Assembly: GCA_025769875.1 (NCBI GenBank)
Contig: JAGFNK010000139.1
Coordinates: 1 to 64,000 of the forward strand
Origin: Russula earlei
Taxonomy: Eukaryota; Basidiomycota; Agaricomycetes; Russulales; Russulaceae
Reading direction: 5' to 3'
DNA length: 64,000 bases
The position numbers and the translations under genes are program-made. The notes under the pieces are model-generated. The model was given only the letters and a program-made list of their open reading frames with translations. It was not told where the DNA came from and searched no databases. The first letter of the stretch is position 1; every line of letters starts with the position of its first letter. This document shows, piece after piece, positions 35,993 through 46,661 of this stretch.

Positions 35993-37363
35993 ATGCCCAG
36001 GAATATCATACATTCCGATGTCTCTGCGGAACCAGAGACAGAATCTGAAGCGCTTTCCATTGCTCCCGACGCTGAGGACGAGCCGGAAGTAGAAGAAGAC
36101 GAAGAAGAGGTTGAGGTTGAGGTCGAGGGAGACGAAGGGGCCGGAGAAGGAGAGGACGAGGACGAGGATGGAGATGAACCCGAGGAGGGCGACGAAGGGG
36201 ACGAACCCGAGGAGGAGGATGAGGATGAAGAGCCTGCCGACGATGGCGATGGTGACGGAGTGCAGGAGGTGCGCAGACTTTCACCTCAATCGTGCCAGAC
36301 AAGTAATTAACACAACGCCTTTCCGACAGTCCGACCTGGATGAGCTCTCTTCGCCTTCCATCTCTCCACCACCAGCGCAAACCACGCCCTCCCGCTCGTC
36401 GCGGCTAAAGATAACGCTCAAACTCCCCACTCAACCCCAAAAGCCCCCTCGCGTGCACCGCGCCGTTCCTAAAGACAAAGACCTCGACAGCGACATCGAG
36501 TCCGAAGATGACGACGACGACATCCCTCGTAGCGGGAACGGAAAACGGCCGCTGACAACGCGTCAAGCCGTGCTGGCGAGCGTCGTGGGTTCGTCGCACG
36601 TTGCACTGGGTGCGCTCTTCATTCTCGGCATCAGGCGTCGCCGTCGGATGGCCTTGACTAACTGGTGATTGGGGAGACAGATGAAACATCACGCAAGAAG
36701 AAACAGCTGAACGAGGCCGAGATCGCGCTCAGGCGCGAAGAGACGGCGCGTAAACGAAAGCATCTCTCAGAGAAGAAGCTAGAAGACGAAAAGGTGCGCG
36801 TGTATTCTACATCGTTGTCCTTTCATTCCCCCTCCATCTGATGCACACGCTCGTGTCTCGTACAAGGCGGAAACAATCAACCGTCTCCTGAAGAAGAAAT
36901 CTGGCACGCGAAATAGGCGCAATCACCTCGCCAGTGCGGAAGATCGCACGCCTGCGACCCACACAGGCAACGGTACTCCGGCAGAGGGCGAGATCGACGA
37001 AGAAGAGAGCGGCGAGGTCGTGGTAGCAGCGCCCGTAGTCGAGGTCGTCCCAACGAGCTACCGTTGGATCTCGACTTGAGACCTTCCCCCGAGGCGCCTC
37101 CTGGGAATAAGATGTTTCTCTCCTTTTCGGTGCCCGCTTCGATTCTGCCGATGCCGCAACAGCCAGCGCTGGATGGCGACGGGGATACAGTAATGGCAGA
37201 ACATGCAGAGCAACTGCGGAAACCCCTGGCACCCGCCGTCTGCGATATCGACGGATGCACTGCCAAGAGGAAGTATAGGCTCGTCCGTGATTGGGAGCGC
37301 GGAGCATGCGGAATGGACCACCTGCACCTCTTAGAGAAGCAGAGGGCAACCGTCGCTATCTAG
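35993..37363 (+). CDS. Ies2/PAPA-1-like INO80 complex subunit, apparent frameshift near 37070
   Basis: Exons 35993-36268, 36330-36609, 36681-36793 and 36867-37363. Exon 1 is extremely acidic (E/D runs, residues 15-90). Then a basic linker SRLKITLKLP, GKRPLTTRQAVLASV, and the PAPA-1 signature RKKKQLNEAEIALRREETAR and TINRLLKKKSG. The C-terminal finger CDIDGC...KYRLVRDWERGACGMDHL is the conserved zinc-binding end of Ies2. These proteins belong to the INO80 chromatin remodeller in the nucleus. In exon 4 the frame reads YRWIST and stops (TGA 37077-37079), whereas the finger lies in another frame (PEAPPGNKMFLSFSVP onwards). No intron fits, so a single-base loss or a sequencing error is likely; as read, the product would end without the finger. 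Confidence 0.8.
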
Positions 37364-37825
37364 GACCACGAGCTGCAATCTGTGCTCGTTAGGTCGATCA
37401 AAACTCACTTTTGTGAGCTTGACCGATTTGGAGGTGTTTGTTGGAGCACTGGCAAAGCTCTGCGGTCTCACATAGTAGTTCTGTGGACACCTATGATAAA
37501 AGGCCGCGGACACCACGTACGACGCTGACATGGCCGGCTGCGGCATTGCGCAGACTCTTGTTATTCTAATAGACCCGCTGCATCCAGGAGGATAGGAGGA
37601 TCAAACTGACGTTCTTACTTTGACTGGTTTCACCCGGACTCCGCCAGAGTAAATGGGCCAAGTGTGATTCATGACGATGCCGTGAAATCCTGTCAGAGAT
37701 GCGATCGATTACAGCGTATGTAGCCATAAGAACATTCAAGCCGAGTACATAGAAGGGCGGGGTTACCTATGCAGAAGTCGAATTCCAGAGGTAGGGGCCA
37801 GCACAGATACCCCGAGATGCATTGG
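37364..37825. other. intergenic, convergent ends
   Basis: Between the 3' ends of the Ies2-like and glyoxalase-like genes; nothing else recognised. Confidence 0.4.
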
Positions 37826-38950
37826 TTACAAGGGCACCCAGGCGACTCTTCCAAACGGTGTATCCGACCACCCCTGCTTCCCATCGCTTTCATCAACGCG
37901 CACGCCGACTTCAAACAGGCCCGCACCGTGGGTCTGCGCAAACCGCATTTCCCCTTCATCCTCGACGTCTGGTTCGCACAGCACGAGCTGCGGATGCCGC
38001 TTTGGCGTGACTTGGCCTGGCAGGTCGAGCAGCCACACGAGCTCGTTGGAGGAAACGTCGATCGGTTCCTCGCCTACGATCGCCGTCAATTCGGCGGCAG
38101 CTCCCGCGAATACGCTCGGCGGGGCCAGCACGCGGAGGTGCGCGATGCCCAGCGCGCCGTTCGGATGTTTCGAGTTGGACGGCGGCTGTGTGGGTACCTG
38201 GAAACAGAGGGCGAGCGCGTCATCAGCCAATTGTCATTATCGCATGTCGCCAGTGAGAAACGGAAACGGTTGGGCAGGGAAGAGATCCGCGGGGGGCATA
38301 TGCATGCGCACTTACTCGCAACTCGCGCGGCGTCACATCGCCGCAGAAGAACGGCAGGCGCGTGCCGCCCTCTTTCTCCGCCCACCGTGCCGGCGGCGTT
38401 ATCTCCCACTGGACCTCGCGACCGTCCAGCCGCCTGCGGCCACCCGCAACTTCGGGCGCGTACCGCGTGTTGCTGCCCTCATCTCTCAGGCGTTCGTTCA
38501 AGAGAGCAGAGAGCGGCGGCGTGGCGCGCGGCGCGCCGAGAAACGCGAAGGCGACCCAGCCACTTGCTTTGTTGGCCCATTGTTGGCGGCAGCGTGCGTC
38601 GCGGGACGGGCTAGAGGGCGGGTAATGCGCCTCGGGATGTGTGAAGGAGAGCAGCTCTAGATATGCGCCATCGGGCATGATCTGAGCTTTTCCGGAGATC
38701 ATACGTAAGTTGGCAGGGATATGCGTGGTGGGCTGATCTCACGATGAGCGAGTTGGCAGTCAGTCCATCAACATGGGTGCCCCCAGCAACGACACTGATT
38801 GACGATGTCAGTGGACCGATACGTTATTCGGTGAACTACCGACTTGAATCCCAGTTGGCGGAATTGTTCGGCCGTCTCATGAAAGGTTCCTGGAGGGGTA
38901 AGATGGACGATATGGTCTAAGGTCCTTGTCGAAGACCTGAGCAGAGACAT
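37826..38950 (-). CDS. glyoxalase-like domain protein (4 exons, 298 aa)
   Basis: Exons 38950-38844, 38794-38743, 38681-38316 and 38197-37826; introns of 49, 61 and 118 nt with matching phases. The protein begins TLDHIVHLTPPGTFHETAEQ, then GGTHVDGLTANSLI, MPDGAYLELLSFTHPEAHYP, and REVQWEITPPARWAEKEG..RLPFFCGDVTPREL. This is the Glyoxalase-like family (Pfam PF13468) of fungi and bacteria. The fold is the vicinal-oxygen-chelate type; a metal site is expected from the N-terminal His and acidic residues, but the substrate is not known. The C-terminal half (VLAPPSVFAGAAAELTAIVG) repeats the fold. No signal peptide, so presumably cytosolic. Confidence 0.85.
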
Positions 38951-39628
38951 CTGTAGCTTTCAACTAGTAGTAACGGTGGAATCTCACATTCCCACGTGAT
39001 GCTTAGGGTTCCATCATGAACATCATTTCGGCAATCACTGACAACCTTGCGATGTGGGTGATACAAACAGCAGATTGCCGAAATTTCTTGCATTCGATGG
39101 CCCAAGACCTCGGTCAGGCACGCTTCAAATAACAAATAAATTGTTTATATCCAGAAAAATCAAACTGTACCTTTAGCCTTCAGGGCGTACGACCTTGTAA
39201 GTTGCCCTACTGGATCCATCATCACCGCAACTTTCCTCCGTGGCTACCTCGAGGCCATACACGCTCATTCGCAGACCGCCCAAAAACCATACGTTAAGAC
39301 CAAGATACAAACTCTAGGTGGTATAGCTGGACAGAGTGCGGCTTGCGGCGGGTACGGCGATGGTGGATCCCATGTTGTTCCTCTCGTGCCCCATAATCAT
39401 TGGCCTTAGTGAATCCAATCGATTCAAGTTTGCAGGCCGCCTCTACTCCCTCGAGTCTGTGAGGACGTGTTAACATGTCACTGAGCGTTGTGTGGCTTTT
39501 CCCTCCGATTACAAGCGAGTCTCCTCCTTCACTGAAGCAGAAATAGCACCGGGTTCGCGACCTCTGCTTAAGAAGCCCCGTCAAAAACGGCATCAGCCAA
39601 TCAATGATAGACCTCTCTGAACTTCACG
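38951..39628. other. intergenic, no supported gene
   Basis: A minus-strand 99-aa frame (39294-39593) has no recognisable features and no splice partners I could find. Confidence 0.35.
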
Positions 39629-40099
39629 ATGTTTCATCCCCATGCGGCACGCGCTCTTGGACTTTTGACTTTAAATGCTCTCCAAGTTCAGCACTTCTCT
39701 TGATGCCGGCGCTGTCAGGAAACTCTTCTTTCGCTTATAGATGATACGTTCGCAGACAACTACACACCCTGTGCCGCGCCGCGTATCTATGCCAATCGAT
39801 GCGGCCTTATAGTGTCAGGCCTGACCGGAACCTTGGGCCACAATTCTACGTACTCTTTAGTGGCCGTCATTCCAGGTGAGTCTTAGAGCAGAGTACTTCG
39901 GGGTCGCCCATTCATCCTCAACCCTAGTCCTGAGATACCTCGATTTTCAGAACTCCTGCGACGCGGAGCCCGCATTGGTGTGAATATGGCAGAAGGTCGT
40001 CATATCCTGAAATACTCTGTAATAAGAAACACTGGGATGGTCTGCGTACAGAAAGAACGTCAACGCGACTGCTGTCTTAGGACCACCACAAGCGCATGA
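39629..40099 (+). CDS. tentative short gene, unknown (120 aa)
   Basis: Exons 39629-39685, 39719-39875 and 39951-40099 join in phase; the second intron (75 nt, GTGAGT...TTTTCAG) is convincing, the first is only 33 nt, which is short even for fungi. The product contains IDDTFADNYTPCAAPRIYANRCGL and ELLRRGARIGVNMAEGRHIL. No family recognised. It may be part of a degraded gene. Confidence 0.3.
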
Positions 40100-40657
40100 T
40101 TAGCTCAGTTCCCAACGTGTCGGAATCCTAGGCCAATTATAGAGAGAAATCTCTCTTCAATGTTACGAAATCTCCCTTGCACAATCACACCGAACCTTTA
40201 TACATACACGCCATGCCAACCATTCACTTTAATTGGTGGGACCTTTTCCAGGCCACTTTTGGCCTAGGTCTCATTATATTATCTCCCGCATGAATTGAAT
40301 AGCTAATCTTCACGAATCAGTAAATATGACTCGTAAAGAACATATTTTATTGGGTAAGACCTTATTCGACCTCCATTCTGCTCGTTGAAAGGTCGCAATC
40401 TACACAAATGTCCGCTGTAGCATGCTAGTGTACATGGGAGCCCTTATTCAACCAAGGTATAACAAGGAACCCTGCAGGATAATGGACAAAGAGCGACGCC
40501 ACAACACCGTGGCATTATGAGCTTTCCTTTGTTCGCATCGCATGCTTCATTTGTCATGATTACTGCCCATAATATCACCTGTGGCTAGTTGTAGCCACTG
40601 GCACAAATCGACTGCCCCGGACGATCACTGGCATATCTGTGACTCTTTGTCTGCGAG
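40100..40657. other. intergenic, AT-rich
   Basis: No frames of interest; ends at the TATA box of the next gene. Confidence 0.4.
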
Positions 40658-40664
40658 TATATAA
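40658..40664 (+). promoter_or_regulatory. TATA box of the 40742 gene
   Basis: TATATAA, 78 bp upstream of the start codon, with pyrimidine-rich sequence (CACCCTCCGCCC, CTCTCTCCACC) between, as in many fungal core promoters. Confidence 0.55.
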
Positions 40665-40741
40665 CACTTAACACTAGACACCCTCCGCCCAACCATCAGA
40701 AACCTCTCTCCACCTTGCAAGACTGAATCATATGCGACAAG

Positions 40742-41671
40742 ATGAGCTTCATTGGGTTCAGTCGAGCGGACAACCTCGAGACCAGCGATTACGCGCCAAC
40801 TGTATTCGGTCCCTACGACAGTCCGAAGTACTCAACCGTGAGGCCGGATCGGGTTTGGGGTTCCTGTACGTGTTTCTCAGCAAGGCGATTTCTACGACCC
40901 ATACTGTCTCGAACTACAGTATCTACCGAATGCGACGCTGGCCTATCTACCTGGGATGATACCTCGGTGGACTACGACACGCTACTGCCGAACGGGCCGT
41001 GTCAGAAGCGATTCCGGAAGCACCTCGATGGGATCCTCCGCGCCCGGTGCCGTTGCGGATTGGATCCAACTAACGGGCAAGAAAGCACAAGCTCGGGTTT
41101 GCACCGGCGTGCTGCTGCTTCGCGACCCGATTTCGAAGCGATCATGGATCAACTGGTCGCGCTCGACGATGCAGTCGGAAGTCCTGAATCTCACGTCAAG
41201 CATACTGTGCATGAACTGCGACTGACCATTTCGGGATACCGTTGGATGGCCAGCAGCGTCGTGGGGACCTTCCGGAGCGAGGCGAGAGACATGGAGGCCG
41301 AGGACATCGCAACTTTTGCGTTGTTAGACACGCTCACGCGCTGGCTGTCCCACTGGCGCGGTGGCATCTTGCGGGTGCACACAAATGACGGCTGCATCGC
41401 GTGGGGAATATTGGGAACGCAAGTGGGCTTGTGGCCCATGGTGCATACACTTTGCGCACAGTTTGGCGTTCAACTGCGAGCGAATCTCGTCGAGCAGTCG
41501 GAATTTTTTGGGAGGCCGAGAGATGAGTACGGGGAAAGGTCCCCTCCTAGCAGAGCACTGCGAAACCCTGATGTCGTCAATGTCGCCGTGAAATGGCTGA
41601 CGGCATCAGGGCGGCGTGGCCACGGGGACGCCACTGCGTATCGAAAAATATTGAGCTATCTCATGGAGTGA
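40742..41671 (+). CDS. intronless protein of unknown function (309 aa)
   Basis: A single long frame starting ACAAGATGA; an upstream out-of-frame ATG at 40732 overlaps it and could lower translation. The N-terminal 70 residues are Ser/Arg-rich; the remainder has helical, Trp-containing stretches (SGYRWMASSVVGTFRSEARD, TRWLSHWRGGILRVHTNDGC, WGILGTQVGLWPMVHTLCAQ). No signal peptide; the VGLWPMVHTLC stretch is not long enough to be a sure membrane segment. It has no introns, unlike all its neighbours, which may point to a lineage-specific or recently gained gene. Family not recognised. Confidence 0.6.
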   Translation: MSFIGFSRADNLETSDYAPTVFGPYDSPKYSTVRPDRVWGSCTCFSARRFLRPILSRTTVSTECDAGLSTWDDTSVDYDTLLPNGPCQKRFRKHLDGILRARCRCGLDPTNGQESTSSGLHRRAAASRPDFEAIMDQLVALDDAVGSPESHVKHTVHELRLTISGYRWMASSVVGTFRSEARDMEAEDIATFALLDTLTRWLSHWRGGILRVHTNDGCIAWGILGTQVGLWPMVHTLCAQFGVQLRANLVEQSEFFGRPRDEYGERSPPSRALRNPDVVNVAVKWLTASGRRGHGDATAYRKILSYLME

Positions 41672-42508
41672 AAGGCGGTTAATGCAAACCGTTCGGGAGA
41701 ATCTCCTGTGTCTATTGTCCTTTGTCCTATTAGTACAATGTTGAAAGGCAGGAAGAAAGTGGGATTAACGAGACGCCAATTGGCGGATTCTACGCAAAAT
41801 GCCGGATCTTCAGATTCCGGTGGCTGGGGAGTCGGGTATCCGAGGGGTTGTCCGTTCGTTGTGCGTTTCGTTTTCGTGTTCGTTTTCGTGTTGTAATTAG
41901 CCGATGCCATTTTCTTCTCAACTATACCGTATCGTTCAATCCTGCTTCGGCTTCCAATGTGATGTCCACCACTCAACACGCAAATTTCATCCCCACAGGC
42001 AGATGGTGGTGCACCGGATTGGCTATGGCAGTTGCAACCCTGTTTTAGCTACCTCACGAACGCTCTCCTACAAGCGTGCAGGTTTCCTGAGCCCGAGACA
42101 TCAAGCTTGAGTCCGGGGTCCGTGCACTCATGTTATTATTCTTCGGCAAGCGCGTAAAGTGTTTGTAGGTCATAACTTTATTCGTGCGTGTTATACGACA
42201 AATTTAAACGCTGGAAAAGGTTATCTAGGACATGGTTTTAGAAATTTGGATTAAGGGTGCCCATGACAACATTCCCGTTCTGAGTGCGATCAACTGAACT
42301 GCTCACGCTAGCTTATCCTTAGTGTCTCATGTCTCATGCCTCATGCCCATTGGCCCTGACTCCTGACATTCAGGCTTCTGTGCTCGTTTTGTCAGGGACT
42401 AAGAATGATACTCCTCTCGATGTTTTGGGTCCATTTCATAATTTGACTGGCCTTGGTTCTCTCTTAAAGTCTCGAGCGTTTCCCCTTTGCGAACGCCCTA
42501 GCTTAACC
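41672..42508. other. intergenic, no gene
   Basis: Contains a TTTTCGTGTTCG simple repeat near 41868-41893. An open frame runs in from 42329 to the P450 start but is probably 5' untranslated. Confidence 0.4.
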
Positions 42509-44640
42509 ATGTCGCTTTCTCTATTCGCCATGGTCGACTTCCTTGCAATCTTCGCATTTCTGTATCTCCTCCTTGATTTTCGTGACCACCGCAGGCGAAG
42601 AGGTCTCCCCTATCCTCCCGGACCTTTCTGTTGGCCAGTGATTGGAAATTTGCTCGACGTCCCAAAGCTATCGCCCTGGGTAGCATACGCCGATATGTCC
42701 AAAAAACACGGTAGGCGTGGGTTTCTTGCGGCGACCCTTCGTTTATCTGAACTGAGATTACCAGGGGATATTATGTACTTCCGAGTCTTTGGCCAGGTAA
42801 TAGTGGTGCTATGCTCGTTGACAGCAATCAAGGAGTTGCTCGAAAAGCGCGGAGATCTGTATGCCGACCGGCCCCGAGTGCCTATTTTTGAGATGTGCGT
42901 TTAGATCAGCCGCTCGTCCCTTTTATGTTGCCTTAAGCGGACCTCGTTCCATTCCAGAATGGAGATGGATTGGACATTACCTCTTTTACGGAAAGGGGAA
43001 TACTGGCGCAAGAATCGATTGATATTGGATCGTGCCCTCCGACCGGGTGCGGTGGCCTCGTATCGCAGTATGATTGAAGAAAAGACACGCCTATTTCTTG
43101 GACAGCTGCTTACAACTCCGAAGGACTTTCGCGCTCACATCGACTTGTCAGTGGTTTCATCCTTCGAGTCTAATAACTATTGATCCATACGTAGCCTCCA
43201 AGGGAAAATTATTATGTCACTCACATACGGCTATGAGCTGGAAGAGAATGACGATATACTAGTACCCACACGCAAGACCGGTGAAATCATGTCTCAGCTA
43301 GCTGTGCCTGGAGCGGCGCTAGTAAATCACCTCCCAATCTGTACGACTTCCACCTTCATTACATGTCATGTTTCATGGTCATTGTTCAGTGCGATACACC
43401 CCTTCCTGGGTCCCTTTGTTCAAGTATGAGCCCATGGCAAGTATATGCAGGGAGCTAGGTAAGAGGATGATAAACGAACCAATCGACTATGTGAAGAATG
43501 CTATGGTTTGTAACGATGGCTCTCTTGGAAGGCATCCAGACTAATGAGATTTAAGCGAGAGGGTACTGCCGTCGCATCACTGGCAAGCGAGCAACTCGAA
43601 GAGGTAGAGAAACTGAGCGGCCCCGAACGCCAAAGAGCGGAGAAGGCCATCAAACAAACCCTAGGTTCTCTGTTCCAAGGTGCGCGCTGTGTTCACTATG
43701 ACGGAACGAGGCTCATGTCGAGTACTAGCTGGCTCAGACACGGCAAGTGCTCTTATCGCTCCCAATGCTTCCGACTGATACCCAGCATTCAGACCGTGTC
43801 CTCGATGTCATCTTTGTTCATTGCCCTTGCCCTCTATCCAGAGGTGCAGAAGCGAGCACAAGCTGAGCTAGATTCTATCCTCTCAAGAGACAGATTGCCG
43901 ACATTTGAGGACAAGCCACGTCTTCCCTACATCGAAGCGATGTGCAAAGAATTAGCAAGGTGGCAGATGGTAACTCCGATGGGTACAGTTTCAGTCCACT
44001 ACAGTGTGAGCCAAAGGCGCTAACTGTTGTGTAAAAGGTGTTCCCCACGCTTCCACTCACGACGACGTCTACAGAGGTTTCTTCATCCCAAAAGGTTCGA
44101 TACATTATTTGTTATTTGTCAAGTCCCACGTTGATTTGCCCAAACGGCAGGTTCATTGGTGATGGCTGACGCATGGTTCGTAGAAGCTGCTCCTTCATAT
44201 GATCCTTCCTAGATAATTTCCCAGGGCGGTCCTGCACAACCCGGATCTATATCCTGATCCTGAGACATTCAAGCCCGAACGCTTCCTCAATGAGGACGGA
44301 ACATTCAGAGATGACCCAACGATCGCACTTGCATTTGGAGTTGGCAAGCGAATCTGTCCCGGGCGCCACTTGGTGGAAGCCACCCTTTTTGTCTTCATAT
44401 CATCCGTGCTGTCTGTGTTCCATGTTACAAAGGCAAAGGATGAGTACGGCAACGAAATTCCCGTCAAGATCAATACTTTGGTTGAAGGGCAGATTACCCT
44501 GTGAGTGTGTCCAACCCCCGCGCATGTACCAGAATCTAACCGAGTGAATAATCGGAAGTCAACCGACAAAGTTCGAATGTTCCATCACAGTGAGAGATAA
44601 AATGGCGGAGGATTTGATCAAAGCGAACATTTGGACATGA
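42509..44640 (+). CDS. cytochrome P450, CYP5144-like (12 exons, 516 aa)
   Basis: Exons: 42509-42710, 42765-42894, 42958-43146, 43195-43340, 43390-43505, 43556-43679, 43729-43742, 43793-43982, 44038-44094, 44151-44175, 44225-44500, 44559-44640; every phase agrees and the length is normal. An N-terminal anchor (VDFLAIFAFLYLLLDF) is followed by the proline hinge PYPPGPFCWPVIGN. Later come WRKNR (C-helix), an I-helix region starting AGSDTT (the usual AGxDT), the K-helix region, a PERF-type motif (FKPERFLNEDG) and the heme loop FGVGKRICPGRHL with its Cys ligand. It is an ER-bound monooxygenase; the substrate is unknown. CYP5144 is inferred from the overall resemblance to the expanded basidiomycete family annotated as O-methylsterigmatocystin oxidoreductase-like. 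Exon 7 is only 14 nt and is followed by a GC-AG intron (43743-43792). Confidence 0.9.
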
Positions 44641-46661
44641 GGTTTGCCACTTTTACGTGTCCGTGTATTTTCAAGGGACTTGCGACGCATAGCGTAGGTT
44701 TTGCCAGTATAGACTAGAGTTGGCCTTACACATCCACATATTACTATTTAGCCACAAAATCGCCCATCTCCAATTGGCACGTCGCAAACGATAATGCACG
44801 AGACGACAATACTAATCTGAAACGAGAAGGGCAAAACCTGTCGGTGACCGTGGGCGTCTGTGGGCACAGACGAAGGGATATGTGGCGCTGACTTGACGCC
44901 CCACCTCTATAACATTTGTGATTCGCCGTCCGTCCAGGTCCAGATGGCCGCGTTTCGGTAGCGGCATCCGAAGACACTGACCGTTCTACTGGTAGTGTTA
45001 CTGGTTGGCCGGCACAAGCGATGCGGCAAGTTCAGGGCGCCATCCCTTTGCCGCGACACGGTTTATTGTTAGTCTCACCGGTCTGGTTTGCCCGTGTTCC
45101 ATCGATAGATGAGGGGTGGTCACAAAAATCCTATCGCGGTCAGAATTCCGATGGATGACGTTGCTTTTACAAAATACGCCTTTCGCCTCTTCTTGATCAT
45201 GACTCCATAGGGTCTACCCTACAAGCCCTCGGAGGCGTCGCGCGACAGCCTTTGTGTGTCATATGATGACCGAATACCGAGGCACGAGGGATTGAAGTCG
45301 CTGAACGTTCTAATCAATGCTCCCTTCTGAAATGGGATTCTCCACTCGTGAGTTTTCGGTTGCTCCAGCGGCGCATGCCAATACAAGGGACCAGACCTCA
45401 ACCGCAAAAAACTCTGCTGCTTGTACCGGTTGTCGTTCTGAAACACCTATTCAGCCACCATCAGAGTGCAAGTTCATTTTCAGTCCTAATGCGCGACAGT
45501 GGCGTTATGATCCCATAATAGAGACCCCGGAGAAAAAATCACAGTCAGGGCGACGCGTATGTTCACACAGAGAAGGCAGCATCAGGATCCGATGCTTGAT
45601 GAATTGTAGCTGAGATGTAACATCACAGGCCGTATCAGGGTCGCCTAGACCAGATTGAATTGGTGCATAGCGCTCTTCCTACAAAAGCCTGGTTGCCGGG
45701 CATTAGGGAGGTGCGTAACAACCCAACAATTCTACGCGGACATTGCTCGTGCCTACGTCAAGCGCCAGGGGGCCCATGATGGCATCCCGCCACCGTGACC
45801 GCAACAGCGAGCGCATGATTGCATCAAGCAGCGCGAATCAGCCTGCCGTTTCCCCCAAGGTTGCATGTTTCGGGACTTGAAACCACCCAGGGAGCGTCGC
45901 AGGACAGGCCTGTGACAGTGCTCGCGATTGCGCGGTTCACGCTTTCTATGGTAGATCTGGAGCGGTATATCACAGCCTCAATGGCACACGTAATAGATAA
46001 CCGGCTAATGTTCGGTGGACGAGAGGACCTCCAATGTGTGACCTGACTGGGAAGACACCGCAGTTGAGGACATGGTGAGCAATTACTGTATTAGGTGAGC
46101 TCTTATAGACATCGAACCTTTTTCGAGACCCCAGCTCACTTCCGAGAGCCAACGGATTGATATCGTCTGCTGTCCGGATTGATGATAGATGCATAGTCGC
46201 ACACTTTGATATTGTCCGCTCGACTGAACTTTTTGATGTTTATCTCGGGCGCGTTTGGGGCGTCGTCGAGGGTATAAATATAATACTCTCGCGTTCACGT
46301 TCCTTCTGACTGGAAGGATTTAAAGTGACGAGAAGCAACCTCAAAGCCGAATTTGGTCAAGGTTTATCGAAGCACTTGGAATGAAATATTCTTTATTTTG
46401 CCTTGTGAGATCGCATGCGTTACTGGGTATTGCCAGTGTTCAATGTGAAGGAATGCGTTTTACTCGTGCTTGGAGTACGGCATCATTTCTTGGATTTGCG
46501 GAAATTACTTTTGTTCTTTTAGGATGACGGACATGTACAGATCGTTGAATATGACGGCGTTGATTAGCCCAAGGCTCGGTTCACGTTTGGTTGCACAGTC
46601 GGCAAACATCGCCTCACAGGGAGGGCAACTCCAAGAGTGACGCGTGGCTTACTCGGCTCTG
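44641..46661. other. intergenic, no supported gene
   Basis: About 2 kb with only short frames on both strands. A TATA-like GGTATAAATATAATA occurs near 46272 without an identifiable gene. Confidence 0.4.

Noticed and set aside
35993..36310. Stand-alone acidic 105-aa protein
   Set aside because: It is exon 1 of the Ies2-like gene plus read-through into an intron; splicing at 36268/36330 joins it in phase.
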